DNA of 14,199 nt, from the NCBI GenBank assembly GCA_964530165.1, contig CAZGYE010000131.1, forward strand, positions 1 through 14,199, in the 5' to 3' direction. Made by a program: the position numbers and the translations under genes. The first letter of the stretch is position 1, and every line of letters begins with the position of its first letter. Below the pieces are notes generated by a model, which ran no database searches, was not told where the DNA came from, and worked only from the letters and a program-made list of their open reading frames with translations. Shown in pieces: positions 1 to 7,216 of this stretch. Source of the DNA: CAZGYE01 sp964530165 (GTDB lineage: Bacteria > Planctomycetota > Planctomycetia > Planctomycetales > Planctomycetaceae).

Positions 1-1667
1 ACTCTCCAACTGCGTCCCGTTCTCGATACGAGCTGGTCGGCCGCTGCGGGGCCCCACCGGCCGGCTTCATACGGTTGCGGCTCTGCATCTCCGGCTTCGA
101 AGGCATCCAGCACCGGTGTGACGAAACGCCACGCGGCTTCCAATTCGTCGCTGCGCGTGAACAACGTCGAATCCCCACGCAACACGTCCAGCAGCAGCCG
201 CTCGTAGGCTTCCGGGAGATTCTTTTGGAATGCCGCCTGGTAAGTAAAATCCATCGTGACCGGATGAATCTGGTACTGCATGCCGGGACGCTTGGTCGAA
301 AACCTGAGCGAGATCGATTCCCGCGGCTGGATGCGGAAGATCAACGTATTCGGCTGCGCGCCGACCAAATCGCACAAGTCCCCTTCGCATTCGACCGTCG
401 TGAACAGATTCAGAGGGGGGAGTTTGAATTGGATGGCAATCTCGGTGGCGCGCTGCGGCAAACGCTTCCCGGTGCGCAAGTAAAACGGAACGCCGGCCCA
501 GCGCCAGTTGTCGACGCAGACCTCCATCGCCACGTACGATTCGCGCCGCGAATCCGCCGCGATGCGTTTCTCGTCCCGGTAACCAACGACCGGCTGACCG
601 TCTATTTCGCCGGCGGTGTACTGACCGGCCACAATCCAATTCGAAATGTCGCCCGGCCGGCCGGGCGACAATGCCTCAAGGACCTTCAACTTTTCGTAGT
701 GGATCTCTTTGGCGCGGAACAGCGACGGCGGTTCCATCGCCACCAGACAGAGTAACTGCAGCACGTGATTCTGCAGCATGTCTCGCAACGCGCCCGCCCG
801 GTCGTAGTAGCCGCCACGACCACGTTCGATGCCTTGCGATTCGGCCACTGTAATCTGTACGTGATCGACATGGTTCCGGTTCAGCAGCGGTTCAAAAATG
901 GAGTTCCCGAAGCGGAAGAGCAGAATGTTTTGAACAGTCTCCTTGCCGAGATAATGATCGATCCGGTAAATCTGCTCTTCCGACAGCAGACGGCTGAGAC
1001 TGTGGCTTAATTCCTGTGCCGAATGCAAGTCGTGACCAAACGGTTTTTCAAAGACGACTCTCAGCCAGCAGTCCGACTCGCAGTCGGGCACCATTCCTGC
1101 TTCCAAGAGCGCCTTGGCCGCCGGAAGGAACAATTCCGGCGCCGTGGCCAGGTAAGCAACCCGTTTGCCGAGGACATCGGCCGACTGTTCGAGCAATTCC
1201 ACTTCCTGGCGTAACGCGACATAGTCGCCACTGCACGTGAGGTCCAGCCGGCGGTAAAACAGCCGGCTCGCGAACTGCCGCCAGAGGTCGGCGCAGGCCG
1301 ATCCTGTCCGGGCGTGTCGGCTGACCGCTTCGAACATTTCGTTGCGGAACGACTCGTCTGTTTTTTCCCGGCGAGCGACTCCGACGATCGGCGCCCGGCT
1401 CGAGAGAAATCCATCTTTCCACAACAGGAACAACGCGGGCATCAGCTTGCGCGCGGTCAAGTCGCCCGATGCCCCGAAAATGATCACCGTGGCCTCGGCG
1501 GCCGGCAATTCATTGGCCGGCAATTCATTGGCCGGCAATTCATTGGTCGCTCTCGGCGGGGAAGGCTGGTTGACGTTCACCGGTCTGGACGCCTGATCTT
1601 GAGAGTTGACCTCGAAATGCAGCATTGCTTTGCAATTTCGTGCGGCACTCATTGTCGTACCGGCCAT
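1..1667 (-). CDS. zwf: Glucose-6-phosphate dehydrogenase, 3' end cut by window edge
   Basis: Oxidises glucose 6-phosphate to 6-phosphogluconolactone with NAD(P)+, the first step of the oxidative pentose phosphate pathway, in the cytosol. One open frame on the minus strand runs without a stop from about 1667 to base 1. It shows the N-terminal nucleotide-binding motif GASGDLTARKL (residue 65 on), FEKPFG, and the substrate/catalytic motif RIDHYLGKE (about 235-243). The last visible residues, WGPAAADQLVSRTGRSWR, match the usual C-terminal end of the family, so only a few codons are missing. The catalytic domain is preceded by a roughly 60-residue extension rich in Pro, Asn and Ala that holds three NELPA repeats. 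The start is uncertain: ATG codons at 1667, 1652 and 1625 are all in frame. 1667 is preferred because a GGA lies 8 bases upstream. Divergent from rpsR. Confidence 0.93.
   Translation of the reverse strand, partial: MAGTTMSAARNCKAMLHFEVNSQDQASRPVNVNQPSPPRATNELPANELPANELPAAEATVIIFGASGDLTARKLMPALFLLWKDGFLSSRAPIVGVARREKTDESFRNEMFEAVSRHARTGSACADLWRQFASRLFYRRLDLTCSGDYVALRQEVELLEQSADVLGKRVAYLATAPELFLPAAKALLEAGMVPDCESDCWLRVVFEKPFGHDLHSAQELSHSLSRLLSEEQIYRIDHYLGKETVQNILLFRFGNSIFEPLLNRNHVDHVQITVAESQGIERGRGGYYDRAGALRDMLQNHVLQLLCLVAMEPPSLFRAKEIHYEKLKVLEALSPGRPGDISNWIVAGQYTAGEIDGQPVVGYRDEKRIAADSRRESYVAMEVCVDNWRWAGVPFYLRTGKRLPQRATEIAIQFKLPPLNLFTTVECEGDLCDLVGAQPNTLIFRIQPRESISLRFSTKRPGMQYQIHPVTMDFTYQAAFQKNLPEAYERLLLDVLRGDSTLFTRSDELEAAWRFVTPVLDAFEAGDAEPQPYEAGRWGPAAADQLVSRTGRSWR
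1501..1545 (-). repeat. Three perfect 15-bp tandem repeats inside the zwf 5' end
   Basis: The unit GCCGGCAATTCATTG (plus strand) occurs three times head to tail without a mismatch. The unit length is five codons, so the repeat stays in frame and encodes NELPA three times just before the Rossmann domain of glucose-6-phosphate dehydrogenase. Copy-number changes would lengthen or shorten the linker without breaking the gene. Confidence 0.95.
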
Positions 1668-1718
1668 CGGAGAATTCCAGGCCGAAAGAACAGATTGTTG
1701 AAATCGGCCCAAGCACGG

Positions 1719-1747
1719 TTGAAAGAATCTTCCCCGATGGTCATAAT
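1719..1747 (+). promoter_or_regulatory. Probable sigma70-type promoter for rpsR
   Basis: TTGAAA (1719-1724) and CATAAT (1742-1747) are separated by exactly 17 bases, each one base off the consensus. The transcript would start near 1754, giving a leader of about 26 bases that contains GGGAG (1766-1770) before the ATG at 1780. This argues against an ATG at 1750 as the real start. A second TTGAAA at 1698-1703 lies too far upstream to pair with this -10 element. Confidence 0.6.
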
Positions 1748-1779
1748 CTGTGCTTCACACGACTCGGGAGCGAGGCTGT

Positions 1780-2064
1780 ATGGCGACATTGACGAAGCTG
1801 GACATCAAAAAGCTGCGAAAGAAACGGGCGCGGCTCAAGAAGAAACTCCGGTGCCGCTTCTGCCCGGATGGTTGCGACAATTCACCGCGGCCCATTTACG
1901 TTGACTATAAAGATCTGCGCACGCTGAGGGCCATGATTAACCGGGACGGCAACATTCTCTCGCGTCGCCGTACGGGCAATTGCGCCAAATACCAACGTGC
2001 TGTTCGCCGCGCGGTGCTCCGCGCACGCTTTATCGGCTTGTTGCCCTACGTGCCTGAGGCGTAG
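1780..2064 (+). CDS. rpsR: 30S ribosomal protein bS18
   Basis: Small-subunit protein that binds 16S rRNA on the platform and pairs with bS6. The 94-residue product has a very basic N-terminus followed by the bS18 core: a CRFC motif (C25, C28), VDYKDLRTLR, GNILSRRRTGNCAKYQR (C68) and the C-terminal RARFIGLLPYV. C25, C28, C32 and C68 could form a zinc site, so this is a cysteine-containing (C+) type of bS18. An insert of about five residues with the extra C32 lies between CRFC and VDYKD compared with typical bS18. The start at 1780 is chosen because GGGAG lies about nine bases upstream and the promoter sits at 1719-1747. The usual partners rpsF, ssb and rplI are absent on both sides, so this copy stands alone and could be one of two paralogues. 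Confidence 0.93.
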   Translation: MATLTKLDIKKLRKKRARLKKKLRCRFCPDGCDNSPRPIYVDYKDLRTLRAMINRDGNILSRRRTGNCAKYQRAVRRAVLRARFIGLLPYVPEA

Positions 2065-2109
2065 ACTGCCGGCGTCTGGGTCGACTCGCAGAAGAGGAGC
2101 GAAAGCCTG

Positions 2110-2895
2110 ATGCCGGATGAACTCTTTTCTGTTACTGATCGCGTCACGTTGGTCTCCGGGGCCAGCCGGGGAATCGGACGCGCCTTGGCCGAGGGGTTTG
2201 CCCAGCGGGGGGCGCGGGTCATCATTACGGGACGAGAACAAGAGACCCTCGAACAGACCGCCCGCGAGATTTCGACAACCGACGTCGCCGTCGAAGCGGT
2301 CGTCTGCGACGTGTCGAATCCCGACGACATCCACCGGACAGTCCAAACGGTGCTCGACGAATGCGGGCGAATCGACACGTTGCTGAACGTCGCCGGGGTC
2401 AACAACCGCAAACGCGTCGAGACTTACAGCGTCGAAGAGTACGATTTCATTTTGGACATCAATCTGAAGGGAGCGTTCTTTCTGGCGCAGGAGGTGGGCC
2501 GGCACATGATCGGACGCCGCAGCGGGACGCAAATCAACATCGACTCGCTCAACACCTATGCCCCGCTCAAGGGAGTCATTCCCTATGCGATGAGCAAAGG
2601 TGGACTGAGCATAATGACCCGTGGGATGGCCATGGAATGGGGCGGCTCGGGTGTTCGCGTGAATGCCATCGCGCCCGGCTTCACCCTGACCGCCCTGAAC
2701 CGCAAACTCATGTCCGAGCCGACGATAAACCAGTGGGCGCTGAGCAACACGCCGCTGGGGCGGATTGGAGAGGTCGAGGATATGGTCGGAGCGGCCCTCT
2801 TTCTCGCGTCCGACGCCTCGGCTTTTGTGACCGGGCAGGTGTTGTACGTCGACGGCGGGTTCTCGGCCGGTCTCATGTGGCCGATCGAGATTTAA
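2110..2895 (+). CDS. Short-chain dehydrogenase/reductase (SDR)
   Basis: A classical SDR of 261 residues, the usual family length, expected to be a cytosolic NAD(P)-dependent oxidoreductase. It has the cofactor motif GASRGIG (17-23), NVAG (93-96), and the full catalytic tetrad N118, S146, Y159 and K163 (YAMSK). The C-terminal FLASDASAFVTGQVLYVDGG block is typical of sugar-acid and 3-oxoacyl reductases in this superfamily. Gluconate 5-dehydrogenase or 2-deoxy-D-gluconate 3-dehydrogenase types are the nearest by eye, but the substrate cannot be read from the sequence. GAGGAG (2094-2099) lies ten bases before the ATG. It follows rpsR by 45 bases and precedes an alcohol dehydrogenase gene on the same strand, so cotranscription is possible, though the palindromic array at 2907-3017 separates them. 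Confidence 0.9.
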   Translation: MPDELFSVTDRVTLVSGASRGIGRALAEGFAQRGARVIITGREQETLEQTAREISTTDVAVEAVVCDVSNPDDIHRTVQTVLDECGRIDTLLNVAGVNNRKRVETYSVEEYDFILDINLKGAFFLAQEVGRHMIGRRSGTQINIDSLNTYAPLKGVIPYAMSKGGLSIMTRGMAMEWGGSGVRVNAIAPGFTLTALNRKLMSEPTINQWALSNTPLGRIGEVEDMVGAALFLASDASAFVTGQVLYVDGGFSAGLMWPIEI

Positions 2896-2906
2896 TCCTC
2901 TCGAGT

Positions 2907-3017
2907 GTGGGGCAGGCTTTCCAGCCTGCCAGTCGTGGGGCGGGCTTTCCAGCCTGCCAGTCGTGGGGCGGGCTTTCCAGCCTGCCAGTCGTGGGGCGGG
3001 CTTTCCAGCCTGCCAGT
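2907..3017. repeat. Four tandem 28-bp units, each carrying a short palindrome
   Basis: Units start at 2907, 2935, 2963 and 2991; the last is one base short. The first contains the perfect inverted repeat GGCAGGCT-TTCC-AGCCTGCC. The other three have GGCGGGCT in the left arm, a single change that leaves a G-U pair in RNA. There are no spacers between units, so this is not a CRISPR array. It fills nearly the whole gap between the SDR and alcohol dehydrogenase genes and could form stem-loops in the transcript that attenuate or protect it. Read as protein it gives false LAGWKARPT-type peptides. Confidence 0.95.
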
Positions 3018-3034
3018 GATACAGAGACATCCCG

Positions 3035-4042
3035 ATGAAGGCGATGGTGCTCGAGGACATCGCGGCCGTTACTGTGTCGCCGTTGAAGCTCCGAGAAGTT
3101 CCCGATCCTCAGCCGGGACCGGGGCAAGTTCGTCTGCGGGTGCACTGCTGTGCCATTTGCCGCACCGATCTGCACGTCATCGAAGGCGATTTGCCGCGGC
3201 AGAAGATGCCCATCATCCCCGGGCATCAGATTGTCGGCTCCGTCGATGCGCTGGGCGCGGGATGCAAACGGCTTGAAATCGGTCGGCGTGTCGGCGTGGC
3301 GTGGCTGCGGCACACGTGCGGCACGTGCCCGTTCTGCCGCAGCGGCCGGGAGAACCTTTGTGAAAGCTCTCGATTCACCGGCTACCACGCCGACGGCGGT
3401 TACTCAGAACTGACCGTGGCGCCGGAGGAATTCGTTTACGAGCTGCCCGACGTGTTCGGCGACGTCGACGCGACTCCGCTTCTGTGTGCCGGAATCATCG
3501 GTTACCGAGCGCTCAAACGCAGCCAATTGCCACCGGGTGGAAAGCTCGGAATTTACGGCTTCGGATCGAGCGCTCACGTCGTCATGCAGATCGCCCGGCA
3601 TCGTGGTTGTGACGTGTCTGTGGTCACGCGGGGCAAGAAACATCGCCAACTGGCTCGCGACATGGGGGCCGTCTGGGTCGGCGAAGATGCGGCCAATATG
3701 CCGGTCAAAGTCAATAGCGCCATCATCTTCGCACCGGCGGGTGAGTTGGTCCCCACGGCTTTATCGGCGTTGGAAAGGGGGGGGACGCTGGCGCTGGCGG
3801 GCATCACCATGACCGACATCCCCACGTTGAACTACGAAGAGTCCCTGTTCTACGAGCGCGACGTCCACTCGGTGACGGCCAACACCCGCGACGACGGGCG
3901 AGAACTGCTCGAAGAAGCCGCCCAAATCCCCATCCGCCCGCACGTGACCACCTATCCGCTGGCCGAGGCGAATCGAGCACTTCAAGACCTCAAGAACGAC
4001 CGCATCAACGGCACCGGCGTTCTGGTGATGGAAGAAGCGTGA
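3035..4042 (+). CDS. Zinc-dependent alcohol dehydrogenase (medium-chain family)
   Basis: A 335-residue medium-chain dehydrogenase/reductase, expected to interconvert alcohols and aldehydes with NAD(P) in the cytosol. Catalytic zinc ligands are C42 (in CRTD), H64 (in GHQ, where many relatives have GHE) and probably C151. Structural zinc cysteines are C95, C98, C101 and C109. The Rossmann motif reads YGFGSSAH (174-181), where the last glycine of GxGxxG is alanine; this and the GHQ form recall the AdhA/CAD2-like subgroup. The physiological substrate is not evident. Only a weak AGAG precedes the ATG. It lies downstream of the SDR gene beyond the palindromic array, and its stop is 25 bases from the stop of the converging lactonase gene. 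Confidence 0.9.
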   Translation: MKAMVLEDIAAVTVSPLKLREVPDPQPGPGQVRLRVHCCAICRTDLHVIEGDLPRQKMPIIPGHQIVGSVDALGAGCKRLEIGRRVGVAWLRHTCGTCPFCRSGRENLCESSRFTGYHADGGYSELTVAPEEFVYELPDVFGDVDATPLLCAGIIGYRALKRSQLPPGGKLGIYGFGSSAHVVMQIARHRGCDVSVVTRGKKHRQLARDMGAVWVGEDAANMPVKVNSAIIFAPAGELVPTALSALERGGTLALAGITMTDIPTLNYEESLFYERDVHSVTANTRDDGRELLEEAAQIPIRPHVTTYPLAEANRALQDLKNDRINGTGVLVMEEA

Positions 4043-4067
4043 AGCGGAAAGGACCGGACGATCCTTC

Positions 4068-5213
4068 TCAGGGGATCATGATGCAAGACGGGCTCGGCAT
4101 GGAGACCGGCTGACCAACGTGTGTGAGGCCGCCAGATTTGGGATCGATCTGAAACACCACGACGTTGTTGCCCGGCATGTTGGCGCAGAGTAGCAGCTCA
4201 CCGCCCGGCGTGATGGCCAGGTTTTGCGGCCCTTTCCCAAGACTCGGCTCAATCCCCAAGAGTGTCAGCCGGCCGTCATCGCCGATTCGATATGCGGCAA
4301 TGCTATCGTGGCCTCGGTTTGTGCCGTACAAAAAGCGGCCGTTGGGCGTGATCTTCAGATCGGCACAATAGCTCTTGCCGTCAAAATCCTTCGGCAGTGT
4401 CGATATTGTTTGCTGTTCGATCAGCATTCCGGCGCCCGATTCGTATTCGAACACCGTGACCGAGTTGTCGAGTTCGTTGATGACGTAGACGTGCCGCCCG
4501 TTCGGGTGGAATGTCAAGTGCCGAGGTCCGGCACCTGGTGGCGTTCTCACAAACGGCTGTCGGTTGGGCGAGAGCTTCGCGCTGGTCGCTTCCAGCCGAT
4601 AGCCCAGCACTTTGTCGAGGCCCAGGTCTACTGCGTAGACAAAACGGTTGTCCGGACTGACAACAATACAGTGAGCGTGCGGACCTTCTTGCCGCGCGGT
4701 GTCGACGCTTGAGCCTTTGTGTTGAATGAACGACGCCGCCTCGCCAAGTGATCCGTCCTTCCGCACAGGAAGGGATGCCACGCTGCCCGTCGAGTAGTTG
4801 GCGACCAGCACCGTCTTGCCGGTCGCGTCGACGTCCACATAGCACGCCGCGGAGCCGAGCGTCGACTGGCGGTTCAACAACTTCAACCGGCCGGTGCGTC
4901 CTACGATTTCGTATGCAGCGACTTGCCCGTGCACTTCTCCCCCGAACTTTTCCGGCGCATGAATCGCATACAAGAACTTGTCATCCGGTGAGACTGCCAT
5001 GAAGAAGGGCTGTTCGACGTTAGTCGTCCGATGCACCTGTTTCAATTGACCGGTATCCAACTCCAACTGGTAGGCATGAATGGCCCCGTCAGCCCCGCGC
5101 GCGAATGCCGAGATAAAAACGAGCGGCTCATTCGCATCCGTCTTCTGAGCGACGGTGTCTAACACGACACCGACGACAATCGGAAGCAGAAATCGCATCA
5201 AGTCACGTGTCAT
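4068..5213 (-). CDS. Exported lactonase-family beta-propeller protein
   Basis: A 381-residue protein of the 6-phosphogluconolactonase-like seven-bladed propeller family. Repeated blade motifs are visible, such as VSPDNRFVYAVDLG, FHPNGRHVYVINELDNSV, ITPNGRFLYGTNRG and ITPGGELLLCANMPGN, along with the family block GPHAHCIVVSPD. The ATG at 5213 is chosen over one at 5252 because GGGAG (5220-5224, minus strand) lies six bases upstream. That start begins a likely signal peptide: MTRDLMR followed by a hydrophobic stretch, LLPIVVGVVLDTVA. Export would place it outside the cytosol, so it is unlikely to be the pentose-phosphate lactonase despite zwf lying nearby. Such exported relatives are common in Planctomycetota and their substrates are largely unknown. 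Confidence 0.88.
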   Translation of the reverse strand: MTRDLMRFLLPIVVGVVLDTVAQKTDANEPLVFISAFARGADGAIHAYQLELDTGQLKQVHRTTNVEQPFFMAVSPDDKFLYAIHAPEKFGGEVHGQVAAYEIVGRTGRLKLLNRQSTLGSAACYVDVDATGKTVLVANYSTGSVASLPVRKDGSLGEAASFIQHKGSSVDTARQEGPHAHCIVVSPDNRFVYAVDLGLDKVLGYRLEATSAKLSPNRQPFVRTPPGAGPRHLTFHPNGRHVYVINELDNSVTVFEYESGAGMLIEQQTISTLPKDFDGKSYCADLKITPNGRFLYGTNRGHDSIAAYRIGDDGRLTLLGIEPSLGKGPQNLAITPGGELLLCANMPGNNVVVFQIDPKSGGLTHVGQPVSMPSPSCIMIP

Positions 5214-5528
5214 GGTTGACTCCCGTGGCAGAGGGCATGGCGTGGATGTCACAAGACCGACGCCCGTGATTATACCGAGCGCGTTGTGCCAATCCCACTT
5301 GGAGAGCCGACTGAGGCAGGGCCGATTCGCTTTTCACGGGTGTGCGTGTTGCCCGGTCGGATGCGAGTTCATTGTCACCGCATTGTGATCCGCAACCCAT
5401 GAAATAGAAATTCGCTCCTGCATCCCTCGTCGCGGCAACCCTGCTTCTCATTTCCAAGTGGCCGATCACTCGTTAAACTTAGTCGTTGCAGGTTTCAGTG
5501 ACAAGACCCGTCAGCGAAGAACGACCCC
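5214..5528. other. Divergent intergenic region without a recognisable gene
   Basis: These 315 bases lie between the start codons of the lactonase-family gene and the pseudouridine synthase gene. They must hold both promoters. Apart from the GGGAG ribosome-binding site of the minus-strand gene at 5220-5224, I see no convincing promoter pair, RNA gene or repeat. Open frames here lack codon bias and family motifs. Confidence 0.6.
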
Positions 5529-6341
5529 ATGACCACCGTTTCTGATCGCCCTGTCGAGAAAAAAGCAGACGCGCCGATCCGGCTGCAGAAGTTCCTGGCA
5601 GCGGCGGGGATCGACTCCCGGCGGCATGCGGAAGAGTACATCGTGGCCGGGCGGGTGACCGTGGACGGCGAGGAAATTCGCGACTTGGCAGTTCGCGTCG
5701 ACCCAGGCCGGCAAAAAATTCGCCTGGACGGCGAGTTGATCAAACTACAAGCGAAACGCTACTACCTGCTCAACAAGCCGCCCGGTTATCTCTGCACGCA
5801 CCGCGATCCGGCCGGTCGGCCGCGGGCCATCGATTTGGCTCCACAAGCTGACGGAACGCGGCTGTTCACGGTCGGACGCCTCGACGAAAACAGTCAGGGG
5901 CTGCTGCTGGTCACCAACGACGGTGAACTGGCCAACCGGCTGGCGCATCCCCGCTATCGGGTGCCGCGAACGTATCGCGTGCAGGTGGTCGGCAAAGTGC
6001 CTCGGGCAATGTTGGACAAGCTTCAGAAGGGTCTGTACTTTCCAGCGGGGAAATTCCGCGTGCAAGGCGTCCGCCGGGTCCGCTCGAAGGGCCGGAGCAC
6101 GTTTTTGGATCTCGAACTGACCGAGGGCCGTAACCGAGAAATTCGCCGTATGCTGGCCCGCGTGGGCCACAAAGTCATCCGCTTGGAACGGATCGCCTTC
6201 GGTCCGTTGAAGCTCGGCCGGTTACCGCTGGGCCGCTGTCGTCCGCTGAGGCCGTCGGAGTTGAAAGCGCTCCGCAATCTTGTGGAAGGGAAATCGACAC
6301 AGCGACGGACACGGAAACCAAAGCGAACCCGCCCGAGGTAA
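5529..6341 (+). CDS. rluB: rRNA pseudouridine synthase, RsuA/RluB/E/F family
   Basis: Converts a specific uridine of ribosomal RNA to pseudouridine. The 270-residue protein has an N-terminal S4 RNA-binding domain (about 17-65, RLQKFLAAAGIDSRRHAEEYI...GRVTVDG). A catalytic domain follows with LLNKPPGYLCT (80-90), the active-site loop GRLDENSQGLLL (catalytic aspartate D119) and the TEGRNREIRRML motif. The architecture and length fit RluB, which modifies 23S rRNA, but RsuA and RluE/F cannot be excluded by eye. It ends in a very basic tail, RRTRKPKRTRPR, that may add RNA affinity. No clear Shine-Dalgarno sequence precedes the ATG. It appears to form its own transcription unit. Confidence 0.9.
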   Translation: MTTVSDRPVEKKADAPIRLQKFLAAAGIDSRRHAEEYIVAGRVTVDGEEIRDLAVRVDPGRQKIRLDGELIKLQAKRYYLLNKPPGYLCTHRDPAGRPRAIDLAPQADGTRLFTVGRLDENSQGLLLVTNDGELANRLAHPRYRVPRTYRVQVVGKVPRAMLDKLQKGLYFPAGKFRVQGVRRVRSKGRSTFLDLELTEGRNREIRRMLARVGHKVIRLERIAFGPLKLGRLPLGRCRPLRPSELKALRNLVEGKSTQRRTRKPKRTRPR

Positions 6342-6427
6342 TAAGTATTCAAACTGTGAGCTGGCTGAAGAAGGGATTCCACGCAAAGGCGCCACGGCTT
6401 GGAGGCGAGATCGGCATAGATGGGCCG

Positions 6428-6457
6428 TTAGGAACTTGCCGCGTAGCGTTGTATAAT
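6428..6457 (+). promoter_or_regulatory. Possible promoter for the DUF433/DUF5615 pair
   Basis: A perfect TATAAT (6452-6457) lies 35 bases before the ATG at 6493. The best -35 candidate, TTAGGA (6428-6433), is 18 bases upstream but matches the consensus poorly. An upstream regulator, perhaps the antitoxin itself, could compensate; that is inference. Confidence 0.4.
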
Positions 6458-6492
6458 ACGTGTGGTTCGGCCCCTTTCCAGGAGATGGGCTC

Positions 6493-6783
6493 ATGACAGT
6501 CGTACTTGACAGCATGCTCGTGAAGACACCGGGCATTTGTGGCGGGCGGATTCGTATCGATGGGACGCGCATCACGGTCCATCGAATCGCCACATTGTAT
6601 AAGCAAGGACAGACTGCCGAAGACGTCGCCCGAACGTATCGTCATCTTTCGCTGGCCCAAGTGTACACGGCCCTGGCCTACTACCACACCAATCGCGAAG
6701 AGATCGAATCCGAGTTGGCAACCTTGGACGCCCAGTACGACGACCTCCAAGGCAGCAATCCGTCGCCGGGTAACGCGCAATGA
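6493..6783 (+). CDS. DUF433 family protein, probable antitoxin
   Basis: A 96-residue protein matching the DUF433 pattern: KTPGICGGRIRIDGTRITVHRIATLY, then EDVARTYRHLSLAQVYTALAYYHTNREEIE. DUF433 proteins have a winged or helix-turn-helix-like fold and are usually paired with PIN-like toxin genes. Here the role is probably to bind and restrain the downstream DUF5615 protein and to repress the shared promoter. The ATG at 6493 is chosen because AGGAG (6480-6484) lies eight bases before it; an in-frame ATG at 6460 overlaps the -10 region and is less likely. The stop codon overlaps the next start as ATGA, so the two are translationally coupled. Confidence 0.88.
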   Translation: MTVVLDSMLVKTPGICGGRIRIDGTRITVHRIATLYKQGQTAEDVARTYRHLSLAQVYTALAYYHTNREEIESELATLDAQYDDLQGSNPSPGNAQ

Positions 6784-7130
6784 GCCAGGTTCGCCTTTAC
6801 GTGGACGAAGATGCTGAGGAGCGCGCGGTTGTACAAGGGTTGCTCGCTCGCGGCGTGGACCTATTGACCACAAGCGAGGCGCATCGAATCGGAGCGACGG
6901 ATGCCGAGCAACTTGCCTTTGCCATCGACGTGCGACGGACTCTCTACACCTTCAACGCGGGCGATTTCGCTCGCCTTCACCGCGAGCATTTGGAACAGGG
7001 CGATTCGCATTTCGGTATCGTCGTGATACCGGTTCAACGTTATTCGATCGGCGAAAAGATCCGACGACTGGCGGCATTCGCCAGCCGTCTGACGGCGGAA
7101 GAAATGATCGACCGCATGGAGTTTCTCTAA
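6780..7130 (+). CDS. DUF5615 PIN-like protein, probable toxin
   Basis: A 116-residue protein with the acidic N-terminal strand RLYVDEDAEE (D9, E10, D11), a further acidic residue D41, and LYTFNAGDFARLH with D62. Together these resemble the metal-binding acidic cluster of PIN-like ribonucleases in the DUF5615 family. It would be an RNase whose activity is held in check by the upstream DUF433 protein. The start overlaps the antitoxin stop by four bases (ATGA). Toxicity is inferred from gene pairing and fold, not shown. Length and motifs look intact, with no frameshift. Confidence 0.86.
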   Translation: MSQVRLYVDEDAEERAVVQGLLARGVDLLTTSEAHRIGATDAEQLAFAIDVRRTLYTFNAGDFARLHREHLEQGDSHFGIVVIPVQRYSIGEKIRRLAAFASRLTAEEMIDRMEFL

Positions 7131-7216
7131 TGCGTGAATCGAGATCAGCGAGTGAAGAATGAACGCGCCGCTCGGATTGGTGTCAAGCCGCCAAGAATAG
7201 TTAGCAGGAAAGAGTG

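Noticed and set aside
75..755. Plus-strand open frame of 226 codons
   Set aside because: Lies opposite the continuous zwf frame, which carries all the conserved motifs.
2907..3017. CRISPR array
   Set aside because: The 28-bp units are directly adjacent with no variable spacers, and no cas genes are present.
1882..3060. Long minus-strand open frame across rpsR, the SDR gene and the palindromic array
   Set aside because: Antisense to clear genes. Its N-terminal part is only translated repeat (LAGWKARPT-like units), and there are no family motifs.
4043..4067. Bidirectional terminator between the converging alcohol dehydrogenase and lactonase genes
   Set aside because: Only a 5-bp stem (AAGGA/TCCTT) with an 8-base loop and no T tract; too weak to call.
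5203..5469. Minus-strand 88-codon frame upstream of the lactonase gene
   Set aside because: Overlaps the lactonase ribosome-binding site and start, and shows no conserved features.
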